Assembly (NCBI RefSeq): GCF_004345855.1
Contig: NZ_SLXN01000003.1
Location: 186,001 to 250,000, forward strand
Reading direction: 5' to 3'
Source of the DNA: Sphingomonas sp. BK235
GTDB lineage: Bacteria > Pseudomonadota > Alphaproteobacteria > Sphingomonadales > Sphingomonadaceae
DNA length: 64,000 bases
In this document: in pieces, positions 52,798 through 61,007 of the stretch
Layout of the letters: each line of letters begins with the position of its first letter
Position numbering within the stretch: position 1 is the stretch's first letter
Notes under the pieces: model-generated
The model's database searches: none
What the model was told of the DNA's origin: nothing
The model's input: only the letters and a program-made list of their open reading frames with translations
Translations under genes and position numbers: made by a program

Positions 52798-53385
52798 ATG
52801 CGCGGCATGGCCGACGATCCGATCGCGCTCTTCGACCGCTGGCTCGCCGAGGCGGAACAGAGCGAACCCAACGACCCCAATGCGATGGCACTCGCCACCG
52901 CGGATGCCGGCGGACGGCCGTCGGTCCGCATGGTGCTGCTCAAGGGGCACGGCCCCGACGGCTTCGTCTTCTACACCAACCGCGGCAGCCGCAAGGCCGA
53001 GCAGCTCGGCGCCAATGCCCAGGCCTCGCTGCTCTTCCACTGGAAGTCGCTGCGCCGTCAGGTCCGCGTCACCGGGGCGGTGAGCCCTGTCAGCGATGCC
53101 GAGAGCGACTCCTATTTCGCCTCACGCGGCCGCGACTCGCAGCTCGGCGCCTGGGCCTCGGACCAGTCGCGCCCGCTCGACTCGCGCGCCACCTTCGAGG
53201 CGCGCGTCGAGGCGATGCGCGCGCGGTTCGACGGGCAGGACGTGCCGCGCCCGCCGTTCTGGGGCGGCTATCGCGTCGCCGCCGAGGAAATCGAATTCTG
53301 GCAGGATCGCGCGCACCGGCTGCACGAGCGGCGCCTGTTCACCCGTTCCGGCGGGGAATGGACCGAGGGGCTGCTGTTCCCATGA
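52798..53385 (+). CDS. pdxH: Pyridoxamine 5'-phosphate oxidase
   Basis: The protein has 195 residues. It oxidises pyridoxine or pyridoxamine 5'-phosphate to pyridoxal 5'-phosphate with FMN. Family segments are SVRMVLLKGHGPDGFVFYTN, then RGSRKAEQL, ASLLFHWKSLRRQVRVTG and, at the C-terminus, PPFWGGYRV and HRLHERRLF. The start may be 52798 or the ATG at 52807. It is read divergently from ku (107 bases between). Its stop overlaps the start of the CDF transporter gene (ATGA), so the two are coupled. PLP is the cofactor of BioF and BioA encoded further downstream. Confidence 0.95.
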   Translation: MRGMADDPIALFDRWLAEAEQSEPNDPNAMALATADAGGRPSVRMVLLKGHGPDGFVFYTNRGSRKAEQLGANAQASLLFHWKSLRRQVRVTGAVSPVSDAESDSYFASRGRDSQLGAWASDQSRPLDSRATFEARVEAMRARFDGQDVPRPPFWGGYRVAAEEIEFWQDRAHRLHERRLFTRSGGEWTEGLLFP

Positions 53386-54335
53386 CCAACGAGGAACGCC
53401 GCCGCGTCGTGCCCTTGGCGATGCGCGCGGCGCTCGCCAGCGTGGCGATGGCCACGTCGCTGCTGGTGGTGAAGGGCTATGCCGCCTGGCACACCGGCTC
53501 GGTCGCGATGCTGGGGAGCCTGGCCGACACCGGGCTCGACCTGCTCGCGAGCCTCGTCACGCTGTACGGCGTGAAACTCGCCGCCGAGCCGGCCGATCAC
53601 GACCACCGCTTCGGCCACGGCAAGGCCGAGGCGCTCGCCGCGCTGTTCCAGGTGGTGCTGATCACCGCCTCGGCGATCGGCATCGCGGTGCGCGCGATCC
53701 AGCGCTTCTCCGCACCCGCCGCCAACGAGGACGCGGGGCTGGGTATCGTCGTCTCGGTGCTCGCCATCCTCGCCACCTTCGCGCTGCTCGCCTATCAGCG
53801 CAGCGTGATCCGGCGCACCGGCTCGGTCGCGATCCTGGCGGACAACGTCCATTACCAGTCGGACGTGCTGCTCAACGTGGCGGTGATCGCGGCGCTGGTG
53901 CTCGATCAATATGTCGGCCTGGCGGGGGCGGACCCGGTGTTCGGCATCGCCATCGCGTTGTGGCTCGCCTGGGGCGCGTTCCAGGCGTCGAGCCAGGCGA
54001 TCGACATGCTGATGGACAAGGAATGGCCCGAGGACCAGCGCGCCGCCTTCATGGAGGTGGCCGCGCGCCAGCCCGGCATCCGCGGCATCCACGATTTCCG
54101 CACGCGCCGCGCCGGCAGTCACGATTTCGCGCAATTCCACATGGAGGTCGACCCCAGCCTCACCGTGCGAGACGCGCATGACATCGTCGAGCGGGTGGAG
54201 GTGGCGCTGCGCCAGACCTTCCCGCGCGTCGAGACGCTGATCCACCTCGACCCCGAGGGCCATGTCGACACCGACAATCCGCTGGTCGAGGCGGACGTCA
54301 CGCCGCACTGGTTCGGCAAGCGAGTAGGCTATTGA
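53382..54335 (+). CDS. Cation diffusion facilitator (FieF/YiiP-like) metal exporter
   Basis: The protein has 317 residues. Six membrane segments come first. Metal sites are seen in LGSLADTGLDLLASL (DxxxD in helix 2), DHDHRFGHGKAEALAAL, and DNVHYQSDVLLN (HxxxD in helix 5). The C-terminal cytoplasmic domain (about 210-300) carries FRTRRAGSHDFAQFHMEVD and a last metal-binding HDIVERVE segment. CDF proteins export Zn2+, Fe2+ or related ions in exchange for protons. The exact metal is not read from sequence. The gene overlaps pdxH before and phzF-like after it. Confidence 0.92.
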   Translation: MTNEERRRVVPLAMRAALASVAMATSLLVVKGYAAWHTGSVAMLGSLADTGLDLLASLVTLYGVKLAAEPADHDHRFGHGKAEALAALFQVVLITASAIGIAVRAIQRFSAPAANEDAGLGIVVSVLAILATFALLAYQRSVIRRTGSVAILADNVHYQSDVLLNVAVIAALVLDQYVGLAGADPVFGIAIALWLAWGAFQASSQAIDMLMDKEWPEDQRAAFMEVAARQPGIRGIHDFRTRRAGSHDFAQFHMEVDPSLTVRDAHDIVERVEVALRQTFPRVETLIHLDPEGHVDTDNPLVEADVTPHWFGKRVGY

Positions 54336-55141
54336 TGCGCATTCCCTTCGCCCAGATCGACGCCTTCGCCGACGCCGCCTTTGCGGGCAATCCGGCGGCG
54401 GTGATGCCGCTGGCGAGCTGGCCCGAGGACCGGCTGCTCCAGCAGATCGCGGAGGAGAACAACCTCAGCGAGACCGCCTTCCTCGTCCCCGACCCGAGCG
54501 GCGACAGCGACTTCGAGCTGCGCTGGTTCACGCCCGCCGCGGAGGTGGCGCTGTGCGGCCATGCCACGCTGGCGAGCGGCCATTTCGTGCTCTCGTCGGA
54601 CGGTGACCGCGACGCGGTGCGCTTCCGCACGCGCCAGGCCGGCGTGCTCGAGGTCGCGCGCGCGGAGGGCGCCGTGGGAGCGAGCTACGCCATGGCGCTG
54701 CCGGCTTGGAAGCCGACGCCGCGCGCGCTGCCCGAGATCGTCGCGGCGCTCGGTGTCGAGGCGGTCGAGACCTTGTGGCACGAGAAGGGCTATGCGCTCG
54801 TGATCGTCGCCGACGAGGCCGCGGTGCGGGCGGCGACGCCGGACGGGCGTGCGATCAAGGCGCTCGGGCCGTTCGTCCATATCGTCGCCGCGCGCGGCGA
54901 GACCGCCGAGGTGGTCAGCCGTGTCTTCACCGACTATTTCGACATCCCCGAGGACCCGGTGACGGGCTCCGCGCACGCGGTGATGGTGCCCTATTGGGCG
55001 GAGCAGCTCGGCCTCGACTCGTTCGGCGCGTTCCAGGCGAGCGCGCGCGGCGGGCGCGTGGGCTGCCGCCTCGACGGCGAGCGGGTGATCCTGCGCGGCG
55101 ACTGCGTCACCGTGATCGAGGGTACGTTCCTCCTCCCCTGA
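54335..55141 (+). CDS. PhzF-family isomerase/epimerase-like protein
   Basis: The start is the ATG at 54335, which shares one base with the transporter's stop (TGATG). The protein has 268 residues in two related diaminopimelate-epimerase-like halves. The PhzF signature is visible: IDAFADAAFAGNPAAVMPL, then NNLSETAFLVP with the active Glu, AEVALCGHATLASGH, and DPVTGSAHAVMVPYWAEQL. Except for phenazine-makers, members have unknown substrates, and there are no phenazine genes here. It is the third gene of the pdxH-CDF-phzF unit. Confidence 0.9.
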   Translation: MRIPFAQIDAFADAAFAGNPAAVMPLASWPEDRLLQQIAEENNLSETAFLVPDPSGDSDFELRWFTPAAEVALCGHATLASGHFVLSSDGDRDAVRFRTRQAGVLEVARAEGAVGASYAMALPAWKPTPRALPEIVAALGVEAVETLWHEKGYALVIVADEAAVRAATPDGRAIKALGPFVHIVAARGETAEVVSRVFTDYFDIPEDPVTGSAHAVMVPYWAEQLGLDSFGAFQASARGGRVGCRLDGERVILRGDCVTVIEGTFLLP

Positions 55142-55297
55142 CTCCCTCCTACAATGAAGTCGTCGCTGCGTGCGGGCGCACGGTGTCGCTCGCCTATGCG
55201 GGTCACCGGCGCATCTGCGCCCTTGTATTCCGATCGACTCAGTGTAGATTGTCGCAGACGGCGCGGGGCGCCGCCTATTCGAAGGGGATCGGAGTTG

Positions 55298-55537
55298 ATG
55301 AAGAAGATCGTCGCCGGTGTGACTGGGTTCGGCCTGGCGCTGGCGCTCGCCGCCTGCGGGTCGCCGACCAGCAATGACACCGCCGCCAACGACACGCTGG
55401 CGAATGACACGGTGCTCAACGAGGAACTGCCGGCGGACGGCAACTTCTCGGCGCTGGGCAACGGTGAGGACCTCGGCGCACTGCCCGGCAACGTGGCGGG
55501 CGACAATGTCAGCGCCACCGCCGGCAACACGCTCTGA
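55298..55537 (+). CDS. Small lipoprotein (79 aa)
   Basis: The ATG at 55298 follows GGGATCGGAG. The N-terminus is a lipoprotein signal with lipobox ALAAC (MKKIVAGVTGFGLALALAAC). The mature part is short, acidic and Asn/Asp/Thr-rich (NDTAANDTLANDTVLNEELP, then LGNGEDLGALPGNVAGDN), probably disordered. Such short N/D-rich lipoproteins are common in Sphingomonadales. No function is known to me. A hairpin follows at 55603. Confidence 0.75.
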   Translation: MKKIVAGVTGFGLALALAACGSPTSNDTAANDTLANDTVLNEELPADGNFSALGNGEDLGALPGNVAGDNVSATAGNTL

Positions 55538-55602
55538 TCCACGTTCCGATGCCCCGTCGAGGGCATCGCACCAGACCGTCTAGTGCTCCCTAGACCAACC
55601 TC

Positions 55603-55625
55603 CGCCCGGTGCCTCGCGCCGGGCG
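55603..55625 (+). terminator. Hairpin terminator after the small lipoprotein gene
   Basis: CGCCCGG (55603-55609) pairs with CCGGGCG (55619-55625) around a 9-base loop, followed by CTTGTTGT. It separates the plus-strand lipoprotein gene from the convergent DUF4336 gene and may serve both. Confidence 0.6.
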
Positions 55626-55644
55626 CTTGTTGTCGGGGAGTCGG

Positions 55645-56466
55645 TCAATCGAGCCAGGCGAAGGCGCGACGCAATCGCGCCGCGCCGCCGTGGTTGAACG
55701 GCGCGCCATGCGCCATCACCACCCGCTCGGGCGCCTGCGCCACCATCGCACGCAAGGCGCCGCGCATCGTCTCACCGCCGAGCCGCAGCGCCGCGCGCAG
55801 ATACAGCGGGGTGGTGCCCGATGCGCCGCGCGTGGCGCGCGCCACCAGCGCGGTCAGCGCGGGCAACCGCGCCGCGTCGAGGTTCTGCAGCAGGTCGGTC
55901 ACCACCAACGTCCGCGTCGCGCGGTGGAGGAACCAGACCTCGCGGAAGCCCGCTCCGCCCTCCACCACGCCCTGATCGATCTCGTCGCGCCGCGCCGCGG
56001 GCGGCATTTCCCCGAGCACGCCGTCGACGCGCAGCCCCGCGCGCCGCACCTGCGCGCGCTCCGCCAGCCCGGGCGCGGCCCAGAGCGTCGCGCGCGGGAA
56101 GGCGCGCTGCCATCGCGGCAGATAGGTCCAGTGCGCGACATTGGGGGCGACCAGATGCGCCACCGGACCGAGCGCCGCGAGCGCGGCGGCGAGCGCCGGG
56201 GTATAGGCCGTCGGCGAATGGAGCAGCAGCCCGCCGGCGCGCAGCCGGATCACCGTCATCCGCACCGGCAGCACCAGCCCGCCCGCGTTGATCGGTCCGC
56301 TGTCGACCACCCACACGTCCTCGGCGAAGTGCTTGGGCACATCGAGCGGCGGATAGGTGGCGGTGACGGGTGCGCCGCGGCGCGAGAGCGCGACGCCGGC
56401 GATCGCGCCGAGCAGCGCGACTCCCGCGATCGCGGGAACGGCGGGGTGGACGGTTGACCTGGTCAT
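55645..56466 (-). CDS. DUF4336-type (metallo-beta-lactamase-related) membrane-anchored protein
   Basis: The start is set at the ATG at 56466 (273 residues), just before a hydrophobic signal-anchor (VPAIAGVALLGAIAGVAL); the longer open frame to 56667 is an Arg-rich shadow. The body has the DUF4336 pattern: PLDVPKHFAEDVWVVDSGPI, then GGLLLHSPTAYTP, VAHLVAPNVAHWTYLPRW, and a C-terminal VVMAHGAPFNHGG. This is a beta-lactamase-like fold with few of the usual zinc histidines. Function is unknown. The first bases face the divergent bioF gene, 103 bases away. Confidence 0.75.
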   Translation of the reverse strand: MTRSTVHPAVPAIAGVALLGAIAGVALSRRGAPVTATYPPLDVPKHFAEDVWVVDSGPINAGGLVLPVRMTVIRLRAGGLLLHSPTAYTPALAAALAALGPVAHLVAPNVAHWTYLPRWQRAFPRATLWAAPGLAERAQVRRAGLRVDGVLGEMPPAARRDEIDQGVVEGGAGFREVWFLHRATRTLVVTDLLQNLDAARLPALTALVARATRGASGTTPLYLRAALRLGGETMRGALRAMVAQAPERVVMAHGAPFNHGGAARLRRAFAWLD

Positions 56467-56569
56467 GACAGGGTGAACGCCGCGCGCGCCGCGGCGTGCC
56501 GCGCCTCGCCGCGCCACCGGCTCGTCGCGGCGGCTGGTGTTCGCGCCCGCGCGGCCTATACGCGCCGCG

Positions 56570-57691
56570 ATGCACCTCGCTTCGCACCGAGACCAACTCG
56601 CCGCGCTCGCCGCGCGCGACCGGCTCCGTACCCTCGCGCCGCGGCGCGGGATCGATTTCTCCTCCAACGATTATCTCGCGCTGGCCGGCGCCCCGCGGCT
56701 GCGCGCGGCGGCGATGGCGGCGCTCGAGCGCGGCGTGGCGCTCGGTTCGGGCGGATCGCGGCTGTTGCGCGGCAACGATCCCGAACACGAGGCGCTCGAG
56801 GAGGAGGGCGCGCGCTTCTTCGGCAGCGAGACCGCGCTGTTCTTCGCGAGCGGCTATGCCGCCAACACCGCGCTGCTCGGCACGCTGCCGCAGACGGGTG
56901 ATCTGGTCGTGTATGACGCGCTGGTCCATGCGAGCAGCCACGACGGCATGCGCCTCGGCCGCGCCGACACCGCGATGGTCGCGCACAACGAGCCCGCCGC
57001 GGTGGAGGCGGCGATCCGCGCCTGGCGCGCGCGCGGCGGGCTGGGGACGCCCTGGATCGCGGTGGAGAGCCTCTACAGCATGGACGGCGATCGCGCGCCG
57101 CTCACCGCGCTGGCCGAGATCGCGGCACGCCATGCGGCGATGCTGGTGATCGACGAGGCGCATGCGGTCGGTGTCTGGGGCGAGCGCGGCCGCGGCCTCG
57201 CCGCGGCGCTGGACGGCGCAGAGAATGTCATCACGCTCAAGACGTTCGGCAAGGCGCTCGGGTGCGAGGGCGCGCTGGTCTGCGCCCCGCGCGTGATACG
57301 CGACTTCCTGGTGACGCGCGCGCGCCCCTTCATCTTCTCCACCGCGCCCGCGCCGCTCGCCGCCGCGGTGGCGCGCGCCGCGCTGGCGGCGATCGGCGAC
57401 GAGGCGGAGCGTCGCCAGCGGCTCCATCAGCTGATCGCGGAGGCGGGCGCGCGGCTCGGCCCGCTCGGCGCGACCGACACGGGCACGCAGGTGATGCCGT
57501 TGATCGTCGGCGAGGATCGCGCCGCGCTCGATCTCGCCGCCGCGGTCCAGCAGGCCGGTTTCGACGTGCGCGCGATCCGCCCGCCGACGGTGCCGAGCGG
57601 CAGCGCGCGGCTGCGGCTGTCGCTGACGCTCCACGTCACGGCGGCGGACCTCGCCGCGCTGGCCGCGGTGCTCGCGGAGGCGCGGCGATGA
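56570..57691 (+). CDS. bioF: 8-amino-7-oxononanoate synthase
   Basis: The enzyme makes 8-amino-7-oxononanoate from pimeloyl-thioester and alanine with PLP, the first step of the biotin ring pathway. From the ATG at 56570 the protein has 373 residues; a GTG at 56537 is an alternative. Fold-type I aminotransferase segments: IDFSSNDYLALAGAPRLRAA, GSGGSRLLRGND, SHDGMRLGRAD, VIDEAHAVGVWGERGRG, and the PLP lysine in TLKTFGKALGCEG. It begins a plus-strand operon bioF-bioD-bioA with ATGA overlaps. The overall length is slightly short but complete. Generic alpha-oxoamine synthase function is excluded by context. Confidence 0.93.
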   Translation: MHLASHRDQLAALAARDRLRTLAPRRGIDFSSNDYLALAGAPRLRAAAMAALERGVALGSGGSRLLRGNDPEHEALEEEGARFFGSETALFFASGYAANTALLGTLPQTGDLVVYDALVHASSHDGMRLGRADTAMVAHNEPAAVEAAIRAWRARGGLGTPWIAVESLYSMDGDRAPLTALAEIAARHAAMLVIDEAHAVGVWGERGRGLAAALDGAENVITLKTFGKALGCEGALVCAPRVIRDFLVTRARPFIFSTAPAPLAAAVARAALAAIGDEAERRQRLHQLIAEAGARLGPLGATDTGTQVMPLIVGEDRAALDLAAAVQQAGFDVRAIRPPTVPSGSARLRLSLTLHVTAADLAALAAVLAEARR

Positions 57692-58311
57692 GCGCCGTGA
57701 TCGCGGTGACGGGCACCGATACCGGCGTGGGCAAGACGGTCTTCTCCGCCGCGCTGACGCTGGCGCTCGGCGCGTCTTATTGGAAGCCGGTCCAGGCCGG
57801 CCTCGAGGACGGCAGCGACGCCGCCAGCGTGACCGCGCTGGGCGTCCCGCGCGATCGCGTCCTGCCCGAGGTCTATCGGCTCCAGACGCCCTGCTCGCCG
57901 CATCGCGCCGCGGAGATCGACGGCGTGACGATCGATCCCGCGCAACTGGCGCTGCCCGCGGTGGCGGGGCGGCTGGTGGTGGAGGGGGCGGGCGGCGCGC
58001 TGGTCCCGCTGACGCGCGACTGGCTCTTCGCGGACCAGATCGCGCGCTGGGCGTGCCCGACGGTGCTGGTGGCGCGCACCGAATTGGGCACGATCAACCA
58101 CAGCCTGCTCTCGATCGAGGCGCTGCGCGCGCGCGGGGTAGAGCTGCTCGGGATCGCCTTCGTCGGCGCGGCGCAGGAGGACAGCGAGGCGACGATCGCG
58201 GCGATCGGGCGACTGCGGCGGCTCGGGCGGCTGGCGCTGCTGCCGCGGCTAGACGCGCCCGCGCTCGCTGCGGCATTCGCCGCGGGCTTCGACGCGGAGG
58301 ATTTCCGATGA
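57688..58311 (+). CDS. bioD: Dethiobiotin synthetase
   Basis: The enzyme closes the ureido ring of dethiobiotin from 7,8-diaminononanoate, CO2 and ATP. The protein has 207 residues. It has the P-loop TGTDTGVGKTVFSAAL, the substrate-binding YWKPVQAGLEDGSD, and VVEGAGGALVPL. It overlaps bioF and bioA by 4 bases on each side, so all three are coupled. Confidence 0.94.
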   Translation: MSAVIAVTGTDTGVGKTVFSAALTLALGASYWKPVQAGLEDGSDAASVTALGVPRDRVLPEVYRLQTPCSPHRAAEIDGVTIDPAQLALPAVAGRLVVEGAGGALVPLTRDWLFADQIARWACPTVLVARTELGTINHSLLSIEALRARGVELLGIAFVGAAQEDSEATIAAIGRLRRLGRLALLPRLDAPALAAAFAAGFDAEDFR

Positions 58312-59558
58312 GCGGCTCACCGATCTGGCATCCCTTCACCCAGCACGGGCTGGGCGAGCCGATCCCGCTGGTCGCGCGCGGAGACGGCGCGCTGCTCCAC
58401 ACCGCGGACGGGCGCCGCGTCGTCGACGCCATCTCGTCCTGGTGGGTGACGACCCACGGCCACAATCATCCGCGCATCGTCGCGGCGATCCGCGACCAGG
58501 CCGAGCGGCTCGACCAGATCATCTTCGCGGGCTGGACCCACGCGCCCGCCGAGGAACTGGCGCGCGGTCTGGTCGCGATGATGCCCGCGGCGCTGACGCG
58601 GGTCTTCTTCTCCGACTCGGGATCGACCAGCGTCGAGGTCGCGCTCAAGATGGCGCTCGGCTATTGGCACGCGCGCGGCGAACCGCGCGACCGTATCCTG
58701 GTGATGGAGCACAGCTATCACGGCGACACGATCGGCGCGATGTCGGTCGGCGCGCGCGGCGTGTTCAACCGGCCCTATGCCCCGCTGCTGTTCGACGTGG
58801 GCACGATCCCCTTTCCCGCGGCGGGCGCCGAGCAGGCGACGTTCGACGCGCTGGAGCAAGCGTGCGCGGCGGGAGCGGCGGCGTTCATCGTCGAGCCGCT
58901 GGTGCTCGGCGCAGGGGGGATGTTGTTCTACCCGCCCGCGGTCCTGGCCGCGATGCACGCGATCTGCGCGCGTCACGGCGTGCTGTTCATCGCGGACGAG
59001 GTGATGACCGGCTGGGGGCGCACCGGCACCGTCCTGGCGTGTGAGCAGGCCGATGTCGTCCCGGACATCCTGTGCCTGTCCAAGGGGCTGACCGGGGGCG
59101 CGGTGCCGCTGGCGGTGACCATGGCGCGCGAGCCGCTGTTCGAGGCGCATCGCAGCACCGACCGCGCGCGTATGTTCTTCCACTCGTCGAGCTATACCGC
59201 CAACCCGATCGCCTGTGCCGCGGCCTGCGCCAATCTCGCGATCTGGCGCGACGAGCCCGTGCGCGCGCGGGTGGCGACGCTGGCGGCGCGCCAGCGCGAG
59301 CGGGTCGAGGCGCTCGCGTCGTTGCCGGGGGTGAGCGGGGGGCGCGCGCTGGGTACGATCGCGGCGCTCGAACTGGGCGAGGGCGCGGGCTATCTCTCCG
59401 ACCGCGCGCCGCGGCTCATGGCCTTCTTCCGCGAGCGCGACGTGCTGCTTCGTCCGCTCGGCGACACGCTGTACGTCATGCCGCCTTATTGCATCGGCGC
59501 CGACGAGCTCGACCGTATCTATGCGGTGATCGCCGAGGCGGTGACCGCGTTCGGCTGA
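58308..59558 (+). CDS. bioA: Adenosylmethionine--8-amino-7-oxononanoate aminotransferase
   Basis: The enzyme transfers the amino group of S-adenosylmethionine to 8-amino-7-oxononanoate with PLP. The protein has 416 residues. The N-terminus IWHPFTQHGL is diagnostic of BioA. Further segments are AISSWWVTTHGHNHP, the PLP region EHSYHGDTIGAMSVG, LFIADEVMTGWGRTG with the conserved Asp, and the PLP lysine in CLSKGLTGG. It is the last gene of the operon; bioB is not in the window. A perfect hairpin follows at 59597. Confidence 0.95.
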   Translation: MSGSPIWHPFTQHGLGEPIPLVARGDGALLHTADGRRVVDAISSWWVTTHGHNHPRIVAAIRDQAERLDQIIFAGWTHAPAEELARGLVAMMPAALTRVFFSDSGSTSVEVALKMALGYWHARGEPRDRILVMEHSYHGDTIGAMSVGARGVFNRPYAPLLFDVGTIPFPAAGAEQATFDALEQACAAGAAAFIVEPLVLGAGGMLFYPPAVLAAMHAICARHGVLFIADEVMTGWGRTGTVLACEQADVVPDILCLSKGLTGGAVPLAVTMAREPLFEAHRSTDRARMFFHSSSYTANPIACAAACANLAIWRDEPVRARVATLAARQRERVEALASLPGVSGGRALGTIAALELGEGAGYLSDRAPRLMAFFRERDVLLRPLGDTLYVMPPYCIGADELDRIYAVIAEAVTAFG

Positions 59559-59596
59559 GGGCAACCACCCGTGAAGATCGTCACCTCGCGTGAACC

Positions 59597-59620
59597 GTGC
59601 TCCTGCGCCCGCAGGAGCAC
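59597..59620. terminator. Perfect hairpin between convergent bioA and the sugar transporter gene
   Basis: GTGCTCCTGC (59597-59606) pairs with GCAGGAGCAC (59611-59620) around GCCC. It lies between convergent genes and may end both transcripts. A related hairpin with the same GTGCTCC/GGAGCAC arms is at 62903, so it may also be a dispersed repeat. Confidence 0.65.
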
Positions 59621-59650
59621 CGCGCTGGTTCACCCCGGGTCGATCCCTCG

Positions 59651-60958
59651 CTAGGCGGCCACGCGTCGGCCGCGCCCCACCGCCACGGTCGCCACCGCGC
59701 CCAGCAGCATCAGCGTCCCGGCGAGCACCAGCACCCCGCGCGCATCCCCGCCGAGCAGCCGGTGGTAGAACAACGGGATCGACAGGCTCTCGATCATCAT
59801 CGGGATGACGATGAACATGTTGAAGATGCCCATATAGACCCCGTTGCGCTCGGGCGGGATCATGTCGGTGAGCATGACATAGGGATTGCCCATCATCCCG
59901 GCCCAGCCGATCCCGATCCCGACCATCGCGAGATAGAGCCACGCCTCCTGGCCGATCGCGGGGATCGCGAGCATCGCCGCGCCCGAGACGGCGAGGCAGC
60001 CGGCATGGACCCGCTTCACCCCGAAGCGCCGCGCCAGCGGCACCAGCGCCAGCGCCGCGACGAACGCCACCGCATTGTAGAAGGCGCCGAGCTGCCCGAC
60101 CGTCAGCGCGGTGTCGCGAAAGGCGCGGCTCGCCGGATCGGCGGTGCCGTGGAGCGAACGCGCCAGCGCGAAGGCGATGAACTGCCAGTAAGCGAACATG
60201 GCATACCATTGGCACAGCATCGCCAGCGCGAGCTGGCGCATCGGGCGCGGCATCTCGATCAGCGCCAGCCGGAGGTCGGCCAGCGCCGCGCGCAGCGTCA
60301 GCGGCTCGGCGACGAGCCGCGCGCGTTCCTCGCGCGGCAGCGGCAGCTCGGGCACGCGCCAGATCGACCACAGGATCGTCGAGAGCGACAGGATCGCGCC
60401 GATCACGAAGGCGATCCGCGTGATGTCGGGGATGCCGTTGGCGTCCACCGCATCCTTGTCGAGCCCGATCCACACCAACAGGCTCGGCGCCAGATAGGAC
60501 AGCGTCTGCGCCAGCCCGGTGAAGGCGGATTGCGTCAGGAACCCGACCGTCCGCTGATCCGGCGCGAGCCGATCGCCGACATAGGCGCGATACGGTTCCA
60601 TCGTCACGTTGTTGGCGGCGTCGAGGATCCACAACAGGCTCGCCGCCATCCACAAGGTCCGGCTGTACGGCATGGCGAACAGGCACAGGCTGCACAGCAC
60701 CGCGCCGACCATGAAATAAGGGGTGCGGCGGCCGAGCCGCGACTGGGTGCGGTCGCTCATCGCCCCGATCAGCGGTTGCACGAGCAAGCCGGTGACCGGG
60801 CCGGCGAGCCATAGCAGCGGCAGCGTCGCCTCGTCCGCGCCGAGATAGCCGTAGATCGGCGCCATATTGGCTTGTTGCAGGCCGAAGGAGAATTGCAGCC
60901 CCAGGAAGCCGAGGTTCATCTCGACGATCCGCGCGAGCGGGAGCCGCGGGCGGTTCAC
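59651..60958 (-). CDS. MFS sugar transporter, probable sucrose permease (SuxC-like)
   Basis: The protein has 435 residues and twelve membrane segments. It resembles the SLC45/glycoside-proton symporter group of sugar transporters ([39 protein letters not shown] with the RxGRR loop motif, then [15 protein letters not shown] and [15 protein letters not shown]). In Xanthomonas sux loci an inner-membrane permease lies with an amylosucrase and a LacI regulator. The same three kinds of gene occur here in one run on the minus strand, so sucrose is the likely substrate. It starts 49 bases after the amylosucrase stop. Confidence 0.85.
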   Translation of the reverse strand: MNRPRLPLARIVEMNLGFLGLQFSFGLQQANMAPIYGYLGADEATLPLLWLAGPVTGLLVQPLIGAMSDRTQSRLGRRTPYFMVGAVLCSLCLFAMPYSRTLWMAASLLWILDAANNVTMEPYRAYVGDRLAPDQRTVGFLTQSAFTGLAQTLSYLAPSLLVWIGLDKDAVDANGIPDITRIAFVIGAILSLSTILWSIWRVPELPLPREERARLVAEPLTLRAALADLRLALIEMPRPMRQLALAMLCQWYAMFAYWQFIAFALARSLHGTADPASRAFRDTALTVGQLGAFYNAVAFVAALALVPLARRFGVKRVHAGCLAVSGAAMLAIPAIGQEAWLYLAMVGIGIGWAGMMGNPYVMLTDMIPPERNGVYMGIFNMFIVIPMMIESLSIPLFYHRLLGGDARGVLVLAGTLMLLGAVATVAVGRGRRVAA

Positions 60959-61007
60959 CGGATTCGTCCCGCTGGCCCGCGCGATCGCCGGCGACTGCTC
61001 CCGCGAC

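Noticed and set aside
58317..60812. 831-codon minus-strand frame opposite bioA, running into the MFS gene
   Set aside because: It spans two real genes in the wrong frame and has no domain.
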